Below, in pieces: positions 27,704 through 38,567 of a stretch of DNA of 64,000 nucleotides (position 1 is its first letter; every line of letters begins with the position of its first letter). The DNA comes from an uncultured Eubacterium sp. Lineage in GTDB: Bacteria; Bacillota; Clostridia; Oscillospirales; Acutalibacteraceae. A program made the translations under genes and the position numbers. The stretch is taken from the NCBI GenBank assembly GCA_905234495.1, contig CAJOHE010000002.1, positions 1-64,000 of the forward strand, in the 5' to 3' direction. A model generated the notes under the pieces. That model saw only the letters and a list, made by a program, of their open reading frames with translations, was not told where the DNA came from and did no database searches.

Positions 27704-27767
27704 TGCAATAGAAAAGAAGAAATTATAAAACTTTGACCGTCTGTTGCAGGCGGTCTTTTTTTGAGGT
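27704..27767 (+). promoter_or_regulatory. Leader with intrinsic terminator abutting the Shine-Dalgarno (possible attenuator)
   Basis: A 9-bp stem (27735-27743 with 27747-27755, one G-T pair) and TTG loop is followed by seven T, then immediately by the GAGGT ribosome-binding site. TGCAATAG (27704-27711) could pair with CTGTTGCA (27741-27748) and break the terminator, with one wobble. The predicted transcription start near 27706 makes full antiterminator pairing marginal. Confidence 0.5.
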
Positions 27768-27773
27768 AAAACT

Positions 27774-29171
27774 ATGGAAAACTACGATTTGATTATCGTC
27801 GGCTCGGGACCTGCGGGAATATTTACGGCGCTCGAGCTCATCAAGCAAAATTCAAAGAAGAAAATCCTTCTCATCGAAAAGGGACAGCCCGTTGAAAAAA
27901 GGCACTGCCCCAAGGCTGAGATAGGAAACTGCGCAAGCTGCAAGAGGTGCGCAATCACGACGGGCTTTTCGGGCGCGGGCGCGTTTTCGGACGGCAAGCT
28001 GAGCCTCAGCTACGAGGTCGGCGGTGACCTTCCCGAGCTCATCGGCGTGGAATTTGCGCAGGAACTCATCAACTACACGGACGGGATTTATCTGCAGTTC
28101 GGCGCCGACATAAAGGTTGAGGGCATCAGCTCAAACGACGCTATCAAAGAGATAAGAAAGAACGCTATCAAGGCGGGCCTGAAGCTCGTTGACTGCCCCA
28201 TCCGTCATCTCGGCACCGAGAAGGCGCAGGAACTCTATTTCAAGATTCAGACCTATCTTCAGGAAAACGGCGTTGAGATGCTCTTTGACACCGAGTGCAA
28301 AAACATCGTTATTGAAAATTCCGAATGCAGGGGCGTAATCGTTGACGATAAGGGAGAAGAGAAAAAGGTCAACGCTCCCGAGGTTGTAATCGCTACGGGC
28401 AGAAGAGGCGCCGACTGGCTTGAAAAAATCTGTGCGGAGCACGATATTGCCCACGCTCCGGGTACCGTTGATATCGGCGTGAGGGTTGAGTGCCGCAACG
28501 AGATTATGGAAAAGGTCAACGAGGCGCTCTATGAATCAAAGCTCATCGGCTATCCGAGACCGTGGAAAAACAAGGTGAGAACCTTCTGCCAGAACCCCGG
28601 CGGTTTTGTTGCGCAGGAGAATTACGACAACGACCTTGCGGTTGTAAACGGCCACAGCTTCAAGGATAAAAAGAGCGAGAACACGAACCTTGCAATCCTC
28701 GTTTCGCACAATTTCACCGAGCCCTTCAATCAGCCGATTGAATACGCTCAGAAGGTCGGCGAGCTTACGAATATGCTCGGCGCGGGACGAATTCTCGTTC
28801 AGCGTTTCGGCGATATTCTTGACGGAAAGAGAACCTGGCAGCACGAGCTTGCAAAAAGCAACCTCCAGCCGACTCTCAAGGACGCCGTTGCGGGCGATAT
28901 CACGGCGGCAATGCCCTACCGTGCAATGACGAATATCATCGAGTTCATCAAGCTTCTCGACATCGTTGTGCCGGGCTTCGCCTCGACCGAAACGCTGCTC
29001 TATTCGCCCGAGCTGAAATTCTATTCAAACAAGGTGAGAATGGACAGAAACCTCAACACAAACATCAAGGGACTTCACTGCCTCGGCGACTCGTCGGGCT
29101 GGACAAGAGGTCTTATGATGGCTTCGGTTATGGGAGTTCTGATGGGCAGAAAGCTCAAAGAATCAGAATAA
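27774..29171 (+). CDS. FAD-dependent oxidoreductase (COG2509)
   Basis: A 465-residue flavoprotein of the COG2509 group. The FAD fold is VGSGPAGIFTALEL at residues 9-22; a Cys cluster CPKAEIGNC-ASCKRC near residues 44-62, then FSGAGAFSDGKLSL, and the C-terminal LHCLGDSSGWTRGLMMASVMG close the family pattern. The reaction is not established. The gene is transcribed from its own promoter and ends in a strong terminator. Confidence 0.9.
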   Translation: MENYDLIIVGSGPAGIFTALELIKQNSKKKILLIEKGQPVEKRHCPKAEIGNCASCKRCAITTGFSGAGAFSDGKLSLSYEVGGDLPELIGVEFAQELINYTDGIYLQFGADIKVEGISSNDAIKEIRKNAIKAGLKLVDCPIRHLGTEKAQELYFKIQTYLQENGVEMLFDTECKNIVIENSECRGVIVDDKGEEKKVNAPEVVIATGRRGADWLEKICAEHDIAHAPGTVDIGVRVECRNEIMEKVNEALYESKLIGYPRPWKNKVRTFCQNPGGFVAQENYDNDLAVVNGHSFKDKKSENTNLAILVSHNFTEPFNQPIEYAQKVGELTNMLGAGRILVQRFGDILDGKRTWQHELAKSNLQPTLKDAVAGDITAAMPYRAMTNIIEFIKLLDIVVPGFASTETLLYSPELKFYSNKVRMDRNLNTNIKGLHCLGDSSGWTRGLMMASVMGVLMGRKLKESE

Positions 29172-29186
29172 AAAGAAAAAGAAAAA

Positions 29187-29218
29187 GCACTGTTGATTTT
29201 TTCAACAGTGCTTTTTTT
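29187..29218 (+). terminator. Terminator after the COG2509 gene
   Basis: 10-bp perfect stem (29187-29196 with 29202-29211), T5 loop, then seven T. Confidence 0.9.
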
Positions 29219-29227
29219 ATTTCTCAA

Positions 29228-29304
29228 AGCCTCCCTTGTCAAAGGGAGGGGGACCGCTTGCGGTGGAGGGATTCCTGTGCCCTCATTACAGTCGCCGCAA
29301 GACA
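29228..29304. repeat. 77-nt dispersed intergenic repeat, copy 2
   Basis: Same element as 17936-18012, two mismatches in 77. It is followed by a different sequence in each copy. Confidence 0.95.
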
Positions 29305-29315
29305 TATGAAACATT

Positions 29316-29470
29316 TAGTTGAATCCCCTCGCCACTTCGTGGCCCTCTCCCCTTTAACAAGGGGCGCGGTGAGGGTCGCCACTTCGTGGCCCTCTCGCTG
29401 CGCGGACGCCCTCTCTGTCCGCAAGCGGACATCTCTCCCGCGGGAGAGTGCCCTTTAACAAGGGGCGCAG
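29316..29470. repeat. Palindromic block with internal duplications
   Basis: CGCCACTTCGTGGCCCTCTC occurs at 29330-29349 and 29377-29396; CCCTTTAACAAGGGGCGC occurs at 29350-29367 and 29451-29468. Each unit is itself palindromic (CCACTTCGTGG, CCCTTTAACAAGGG), and GTCCGCAAGCGGAC and CTCTCCCGCGGGAGAG sit between. With the 77-nt repeat this fills the 308-bp gap between the COG2509 gene and atpC; no real gene is seen. Confidence 0.85.
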
Positions 29471-29479
29471 TGAGGTTCA

Positions 29480-29893
29480 TTAAATTTTGTGCCTGTTTTT
29501 GACTTTCAGTCGTTCCATAGCTCTTGCGAGGTTCATCTGGGAAATCTGGTATTCCTGGATGGACTTTCTCTGACGCATTTCCTCCTCTGCTCTGAGGAGA
29601 GCCTCGTTTGCTCTGCGCTCGTCGATTTCATCGGGAAGCTCGGCTGAAGCGCATACAACAAGCGCCTCGTTATCAATGAACTCAAGAAAGCCGTCGCCCA
29701 CAAAAGCCTCGCAGACTTCTTCGTTTTTGTCAACAATTTTCATTTCGCCGGGAATAATCGGGAACACGGTGTTTTCGTGGTGCGCGAGAAACTGCTCAAG
29801 ACCGCCGTCGATATGGGGCAGTCTGAGTGAAACGGCTTCGCCGTCAAAGAAAACCTTTTTAGTTGTGATGATTTTCAGCTTGAACGTTTCCAT
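29480..29893 (-). CDS. atpC: ATP synthase epsilon subunit
   Basis: A 137-residue F1 epsilon subunit, part of the central rotor stalk. The N-terminal beta-sandwich (TTKKVFFDGEAVSLRLPHIDGGL) and the C-terminal two-helix part (AELPDEIDERRANEALLRAEE) are both present, so the regulatory arm is intact. It follows atpD by 2 nt and is the last gene of the operon. Confidence 0.96.
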   Translation of the reverse strand: METFKLKIITTKKVFFDGEAVSLRLPHIDGGLEQFLAHHENTVFPIIPGEMKIVDKNEEVCEAFVGDGFLEFIDNEALVVCASAELPDEIDERRANEALLRAEEEMRQRKSIQEYQISQMNLARAMERLKVKNRHKI

Positions 29894-29895
29894 AA

Positions 29896-32185
<2,290 letters not shown>

Positions 32186-32187
32186 TA

Positions 32188-34236
32188 TTAACCTTCTTCT
32201 GTGTCTGCTTCCTTCTCATCTTCGCCGAGCGATTTGAACTCGTCGACAGCGTCTAAAATCTGCTGCTTTATGCCGTCGTCGATAACCTTGTGCTGCTCGA
32301 TTTCCGAAACGATATGCTCGTATCTCGCGTCCATAAATTCAAGAAGCTCCGTCTGGGTGCTCTTGATTTTTTCGGGCTCAACGTCGATGAATTTCTTATT
32401 TGTCGCCGCAACAAGCGTTATTACCATATCCGCAAGGGATAAGGGCTTGCCGAGGGGCTGCTTCATAAGCTCCATAAGCCCCTTGCCGTAGGTCAGGCTT
32501 TCCTTGGTTTCCTCGTCAAGGTCGGACGAGAACTGGGTGAAAACCTCCATTTCCCTGTACTGCGCAAGGTCGATTCTCAAAGTACCCGCAGCCTTCTTCA
32601 TAGCCTTGGTCTGAGCCGCGCCGCCTACTCGGGATACCGAGAGGCCTACGTTTACCGCAGGGCGCATACCGCTGAAAAACAGGTCGCTTTCAAGGTAAAT
32701 CTGACCGTCGGTGATTGAGATAACGTTTGTGGGGATATAGGCGGAAACGTCGCCCGCCTGTGTTTCAATAATCGGAAGGGCTGTGATTGAGCCTCCGCCG
32801 AGAGCCTCGGAAAGTCTGCTCGACCTTTCGAGAAGTCTTGAATGAAGATAGAAAACGTCGCCGGGGTATGCCTCACGTCCGGGGCTTCTCTCAAGAAGAA
32901 GCGAAAGCGCACGGTAGGCAACGGCGTGCTTACTCAAATCGTCGTAGACAACAAGGCAGTCCTTGCCCTGATACATAAAGTGCTCGGCAAGAGCGGTTGC
33001 CGAATACGGCGAGATATACTGAAGCGAAGCGGGGTCGGATGCAGTTGCACACACAACGATTGTGTATTCCATAGCGCCCGCTTTTTCAAGCGTATTCACA
33101 AGCTTTGCAACGCTTGAAACCTTCTGACCGATTGCGTTGTAGATACAGATTACGTCCTTGCCCTTCTGGTTGAGGATTGTGTCGATTGCAATCGAGGTCT
33201 TGCCCGTCTGCCTGTCGCCGATGATGAGCTCTCGCTGTCCCCTGCCTATCGGGAACATCGAGTCGATTGAGAGGATACCCGTTGCAAGCGGGGTGTCAAC
33301 GCCCTTTCTCTCAACAATCGAGGGTGCGGGCTGTTCGATGAGGCGGTAGTCCTCGGCTTCGATTTCGCCGTTGCCGTCGATGGGCTCGCCGAGCGCGTTT
33401 ACAACTCTGCCGATGTAGCCCTCGCCTACGGGAACGCCCGCCATTTTATAGGTACGCTTAACCTTGGTGCCCTGATGAATACCCACGTCCGAGCCGAAGA
33501 GAATTGCGCCAATCTGATTTTTTCTGATGTCCTGCACCATTCCCTTGACGCCGTTTTCAAACACGACGATTTCGCCGTACATAACGTGGTTGAGGCCGTG
33601 TATATTTGCAATACTGTCGCCCACGCGGATGACGGTTCCTATCTCCTCGCTGTCAGCCTTCTGCTCGTAGTCGGTGATATCCTTGCGCAATACGGCGATG
33701 ACGTCCTTGTTGTCAATCGTATTATCCCTTGCGGATTCCATAACCTTGCGCCTGATGTCGTTAAGACGCGACCTTAAGCTGTGGTCAAATTCCTTGTCCG
33801 CAACACGGATGATAAAGCCGCCGAGAAGCGACTCGTCCTTTTCGATTTCAACAATCGCCTCGCCTGCGCCCTCCTCCTTGCAGATGAAGTCCTTAATGCC
33901 CTCAAGCTGCTTTTCGTCGGGGGGTGTTACGCAGAACACCGTGGCTCTCGCGATATTGTTCTTTTTATCTATTGAAGCAACGAGCTCCGAGATTATGTCC
34001 TCAAGCTGGTAAGCCCTGCAGTCAACCGAGAGCTCGCCCATAAAATCCCTGACTGACGGGGGGAACAAATCCTTGCAGACGAGCTTTTTCTCGTCCGCCG
34101 TCACGTTGGGATTGTCGAGAAGCTGGGAAAGCTCCTCGGATGAGTTAATCATACGAAGCGCCGTTTCAAGACTTGACACGCTGACATTTCCGTTAAGCAG
34201 CATATCAATGTATTTATCAAAATTCCGACTCATCAT
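32188..34236 (-). CDS. atpHA: Fused ATP synthase delta and alpha subunits
   Basis: A single 682-residue reading frame. Residues 1 to about 168 match the F1 delta (OSCP) subunit: helical N-terminal bundle, then KDESLLGGFIIRVADKEFDHSL and the RLNDIRRKVM end. After a linker of about ten residues the alpha subunit begins (DVIAVLRKDITDYEQK, GTVIRVGDSIANIHGL), with GDRQTGKT Walker A at 340-347, and runs about 504 residues, the normal alpha length. No stop separates the parts. An internal ATG at codon 166 has only a poor AAGG site 2 nt upstream. The start overlaps atpF by 4 nt. A sequencing error joining two genes is possible but no frameshift sign is visible. Confidence 0.93.
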   Translation of the reverse strand: MMSRNFDKYIDMLLNGNVSVSSLETALRMINSSEELSQLLDNPNVTADEKKLVCKDLFPPSVRDFMGELSVDCRAYQLEDIISELVASIDKKNNIARATVFCVTPPDEKQLEGIKDFICKEEGAGEAIVEIEKDESLLGGFIIRVADKEFDHSLRSRLNDIRRKVMESARDNTIDNKDVIAVLRKDITDYEQKADSEEIGTVIRVGDSIANIHGLNHVMYGEIVVFENGVKGMVQDIRKNQIGAILFGSDVGIHQGTKVKRTYKMAGVPVGEGYIGRVVNALGEPIDGNGEIEAEDYRLIEQPAPSIVERKGVDTPLATGILSIDSMFPIGRGQRELIIGDRQTGKTSIAIDTILNQKGKDVICIYNAIGQKVSSVAKLVNTLEKAGAMEYTIVVCATASDPASLQYISPYSATALAEHFMYQGKDCLVVYDDLSKHAVAYRALSLLLERSPGREAYPGDVFYLHSRLLERSSRLSEALGGGSITALPIIETQAGDVSAYIPTNVISITDGQIYLESDLFFSGMRPAVNVGLSVSRVGGAAQTKAMKKAAGTLRIDLAQYREMEVFTQFSSDLDEETKESLTYGKGLMELMKQPLGKPLSLADMVITLVAATNKKFIDVEPEKIKSTQTELLEFMDARYEHIVSEIEQHKVIDDGIKQQILDAVDEFKSLGEDEKEADTEEG

Positions 34237-34715
34237 TCATCACTGCTTTCACTTAAAAATTTGTCGTAAATATCGGAATCAAGCTCGGGTGAAACCTCGC
34301 GCTCAACAACCTTTTCGGCTGTTTCGATGGCAAGCGAGGCAATCTCTTCCTTAACGGCTCTCTTGGCGTTTTCGGTTTCGATTTTAGAAGCCCTTACAGC
34401 GTCCGACTTAATTCTGTCTGCCTCGTTGTTTGCGCGCTCGACAATCTTGTTGTATTCAAGCCTTGCGTCGCCCTGAGCCTTGGCAATAATCTGCTTGCCC
34501 TCGGACTTGTAGTCGGACATCTTTTCCTGATATTCGCTTTTTATGCTCTGCGCGTCGTCCGACGCCTTTTTAGCGTCGTCAAGATTTTTGTCAATAAGCT
34601 CCTGCCTTTTATCAAGCACCTTCTTAATCGGCTTGAAGAGAACAAGTCTCATAAAAACGAAAAAGATTATTAAATTGATAAAAGTCCACAGAAGGTTAAT
34701 ATCAAACTTAAGCAT
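34233..34715 (-). CDS. atpF: ATP synthase b subunit
   Basis: A 160-residue peripheral-stalk subunit: one N-terminal membrane helix (LLWTFINLIIFFVFMRLVLF), then a long charged helix to the C-terminus. The ATGA overlap couples it to the delta-alpha fusion with which it must assemble. Length normal. Confidence 0.96.
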   Translation of the reverse strand: MLKFDINLLWTFINLIIFFVFMRLVLFKPIKKVLDKRQELIDKNLDDAKKASDDAQSIKSEYQEKMSDYKSEGKQIIAKAQGDARLEYNKIVERANNEADRIKSDAVRASKIETENAKRAVKEEIASLAIETAEKVVEREVSPELDSDIYDKFLSESSDE

Positions 34716-34742
34716 AATGCTTTTCCTTTCGATATTTGTCGT

Positions 34743-35800
<1,058 letters not shown>

Positions 35801-35843
35801 ATAATCCCTCCTGTCCTATAATTTGCATATTATTATATATAAG

Positions 35844-35871
35844 ATTATAACACTAAAAAATCATTTTTCAA
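35844..35871 (-). promoter_or_regulatory. ATP synthase operon promoter
   Basis: Minus strand TTGAAA (35866-35871), 16-bp spacer, TATAAT (35844-35849), about 44 nt before atpB. Confidence 0.7.
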
Positions 35872-35929
35872 CACCTATTTTTCACAAATAGAATATTTGC
35901 AAAAGAATACTTTTTAACTAAATTAACTA

Positions 35930-35958
35930 TTTACTTATTACCTCAAAAGGCGTATAAT
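35930..35958 (+). promoter_or_regulatory. proS promoter
   Basis: TTTACT (35930-35935, weak), 17-bp spacer, TATAAT (35953-35958). The leader would be about 40 nt, too short for a T-box. Confidence 0.55.
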
Positions 35959-36006
35959 ATTAAAGATACTTTTTTCTAAGATATACTTTATTCAAGGAGA
36001 TATGTT

Positions 36007-37446
36007 ATGGCACAGCAAAAGAAAATGGTTGACTCAATCACCTCGATGGACGAGGATTTTGCAAAATGGTACACCGACGTTTGCAAAAAGGCAGAGCTGA
36101 TTGAATATACAAGCGTTAAGGGCTGTATGGTTATAAGACCTTACGGCTATGCAATATGGGAAAACATTCAGCAAAACCTTGACAGAATGTTCAAGGAAAC
36201 CGGACACGAGAACGTATGTATGCCGATGTTCATCCCCGAAAGCCTTTTGCAGAAGGAAAAGGACCACGTTGAGGGCTTTGCTCCCGAGTGCGCGTGGGTA
36301 ACCTACGGCGGAAGCGAAAAGCTTGAGGAAAGACTTTGCGTTCGTCCGACGTCCGAAACTCTTTTCTGTGAGCATTTCAAAAACGTGGTTCATTCCCACA
36401 GGGATTTGCCCAAGCTCTACAATCAGTGGGTTTCGGTTGTACGCTGGGAAAAGACGACGAGACCGTTCCTTCGCTCAAGGGAATTTCTCTGGCAGGAAGG
36501 CCACACCCTTCACGCAACGGCTGAAGAGGCTATTGAAGAAACAGAGAGAATGCTCAATGTTTACACGACCTTCTGCGAGGAATATCTCGCAATCCCCGTT
36601 GTAAAGGGACAGAAGACAGAGAGCGACAAGTTTGCCGGCGCTGAGAGAACCTACTGCATCGAGGCGCTTATGCACGACGGCAAGGCGCTTCAGGCGGGCA
36701 CGAGCCACTATTTCGGCGACGGCTTTGCAAGGGCTTTTGACATTCAGTACTCAAACAAGGAAAACCAGCTCACATATCCGCATCAGACCTCCTGGGGTAT
36801 GACGACAAGACTTATCGGCGCCATCATTATGACTCACGGCGATGACAACGGTCTCGTTCTTCCCCCTGCGGTTGCACCGGTTCAGGTTATGGTTATCCCG
36901 ATTGCTCAGCACAAGGAAGGCGTGCTCGACAGAGCTTACGCTCTCACCGACGAGCTTAAGAAAATATGCAGGGCAAAGATTGACGATTCGTCAAACTCAC
37001 CCGGCTGGAAGTTTGCCGAATACGAGATGAAGGGCGTTCCCGTAAGGGTTGAGCTCGGTCCGAAGGACCTCGAGAACAATCAGTGCGTAGTAGTTACAAG
37101 GCACAACAGGGAAAAGACGGTCGTTGAGCTCGACAAACTTGCCGAGGTTATCCCGCAGAAGCTCAGGGAAGTTCACGAGGGACTCTTCCAAAACGCTCTT
37201 GAAAACAGGGAAAGACGCACATATAAGTGCACAACAATGGACGAAATCACAAAGGCTCTTGAGGAAAACGGCGACGGCTTCGTTAAGGCTATGTGGTGCG
37301 GCGACGAAGAGTGCGAGGACAAGGTTAAAGAGATTACCGGCGTGGGTTCGCGCTGCATCCCGTTTGAGCAGGAAGAGATTTCCGACACCTGCGTATGCTG
37401 CGGAAAGCCCGCAACAAAGATGCTCTACTGGGGCAAGGCTTATTAA
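36007..37446 (+). CDS. proS: Prolyl-tRNA synthetase, archaeal/eukaryotic type
   Basis: A 479-residue class II synthetase of the short type (ProS type 3) without the bacterial INS editing domain. Motif 2 region [22 protein letters not shown] and motif 3 region [16 protein letters not shown] are present (each quoted only in part as [12 protein letters not shown] and [12 protein letters not shown]). The C-terminal zinc-binding domain has Cys at WCGDEEC and CVCCGKPA, and the protein ends in Tyr. CAAGGAGATATGTT supplies the ribosome-binding site. Confidence 0.97.
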   Translation: MAQQKKMVDSITSMDEDFAKWYTDVCKKAELIEYTSVKGCMVIRPYGYAIWENIQQNLDRMFKETGHENVCMPMFIPESLLQKEKDHVEGFAPECAWVTYGGSEKLEERLCVRPTSETLFCEHFKNVVHSHRDLPKLYNQWVSVVRWEKTTRPFLRSREFLWQEGHTLHATAEEAIEETERMLNVYTTFCEEYLAIPVVKGQKTESDKFAGAERTYCIEALMHDGKALQAGTSHYFGDGFARAFDIQYSNKENQLTYPHQTSWGMTTRLIGAIIMTHGDDNGLVLPPAVAPVQVMVIPIAQHKEGVLDRAYALTDELKKICRAKIDDSSNSPGWKFAEYEMKGVPVRVELGPKDLENNQCVVVTRHNREKTVVELDKLAEVIPQKLREVHEGLFQNALENRERRTYKCTTMDEITKALEENGDGFVKAMWCGDEECEDKVKEITGVGSRCIPFEQEEISDTCVCCGKPATKMLYWGKAY

Positions 37447-37498
37447 GCTGATTTGTGCCTGACAGCACAGCTAATATGTATTATTCGGAGGGAAAGTT

Positions 37499-38515
37499 AT
37501 GTCAGTATTGGTAACAGGCGGTCTGGGCTACATAGGCTCTCACACCTGCGTTGAGCTTATGAACGCGGGAATGGATATTGTTGTTGTAGACAATCTCTAC
37601 AACTGCAAAAAAAGCTCCTACGACAGAATCAGAGCTCTCGTAGGAAGGGATTTCAAATTCTATGAGTGCGACATCAGGGACGCCGAGGGTATGAGCAAAG
37701 TTTTCGAGACTGATGACATCGACTCGGTTATTCACTTTGCAGGGCTCAAGGCAGTCGGCGAAAGCGTTGAAAAGCCGCTTGAATATTTTGATAACAACGT
37801 AAACGGAACGCTCGTGCTTCTCGACGTTATGAGAAAGCACGGCTGCAAGAAAATCGTTTTCTCGTCGTCCGCGACGGTTTACGGTATGAACAACGTTTCC
37901 CCTCTTCGCGAGGATATGGAAGTAGGCGGCGTTACCAACCCCTACGGCAGAACGAAGTATATGATTGAGTGCATACTCAAGGATTTATACACGTCCGACA
38001 ACGAGTGGGCAATCTGCCTGCTGCGCTATTTCAACCCCATCGGCGCTCACAAGAGCGGCACCATGGGCGAGGACCCGAACGGTATTCCCAACAATCTTAT
38101 GCCGTTCATCACTCAGGTTGCAATCGGCAAGCGCGAGAAGCTCAACGTTTTCGGCAATGACTACGCAACCCACGACGGCACGGGCATCCGCGACTACATC
38201 CACGTTGTGGACCTCGCTCTCGGCCACGTTAAGGCGGTTGAGAAGGTTACGGCTGACAACGGGCTTTTCATCTACAATCTCGGCACGGGCGTTGGCTATT
38301 CGGTGCTCGACGTTGTGAAGGCGTTTGAAAAGGCTTCGGGCGTGACTATCCCCTACGAGATTTGCCCGAGAAGAGCCGGCGACGTTGCAATCTGCTACAG
38401 CGACCCGCACAAGGCGCTCAACGAGCTTGGCTGGAAGGCTGAGAGAGGAATTGAGGAAATGTGCGAGGACAGCTGGCGCTGGCAGAGCAAGAACCCCAAC
38501 GGCTATCCCGATTAA
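37499..38515 (+). CDS. galE: UDP-glucose 4-epimerase
   Basis: A 338-residue extended short-chain dehydrogenase that interconverts UDP-galactose and UDP-glucose. The NAD-binding motif is VTGGLGYIGSHT; the catalytic SSSATVYG Ser/Thr and YGRTK Tyr-Lys are seen. GGAGGGAAAGTT precedes the ATG. It follows proS by 52 nt and may be co-transcribed; a strong terminator follows. Confidence 0.97.
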   Translation: MSVLVTGGLGYIGSHTCVELMNAGMDIVVVDNLYNCKKSSYDRIRALVGRDFKFYECDIRDAEGMSKVFETDDIDSVIHFAGLKAVGESVEKPLEYFDNNVNGTLVLLDVMRKHGCKKIVFSSSATVYGMNNVSPLREDMEVGGVTNPYGRTKYMIECILKDLYTSDNEWAICLLRYFNPIGAHKSGTMGEDPNGIPNNLMPFITQVAIGKREKLNVFGNDYATHDGTGIRDYIHVVDLALGHVKAVEKVTADNGLFIYNLGTGVGYSVLDVVKAFEKASGVTIPYEICPRRAGDVAICYSDPHKALNELGWKAERGIEEMCEDSWRWQSKNPNGYPD

Positions 38516-38530
38516 TTCAATACATAAATT

Positions 38531-38562
38531 AAACCGAGCAGGAATTCCTGCTCGGTTTTTTC
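38531..38562 (+). terminator. galE terminator
   Basis: A perfect 28-nt palindrome (38531-38558) running into TTTTTTCTTTT. It lies between convergent galE and the DUF4173 gene and may serve both. Confidence 0.9.
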
Positions 38563-38567
38563 TTTTA

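Noticed and set aside
29239..29480. Several overlapping ORFs on both strands in the repeat block before atpC
   Set aside because: They consist of repeat palindromes (Arg/Pro/Gly-rich, internally duplicated) and lack start signals.
35960..36006. T-box leader for proS
   Set aside because: The leader after the predicted start is only about 40 nt, too short for a T-box, and has no terminator.
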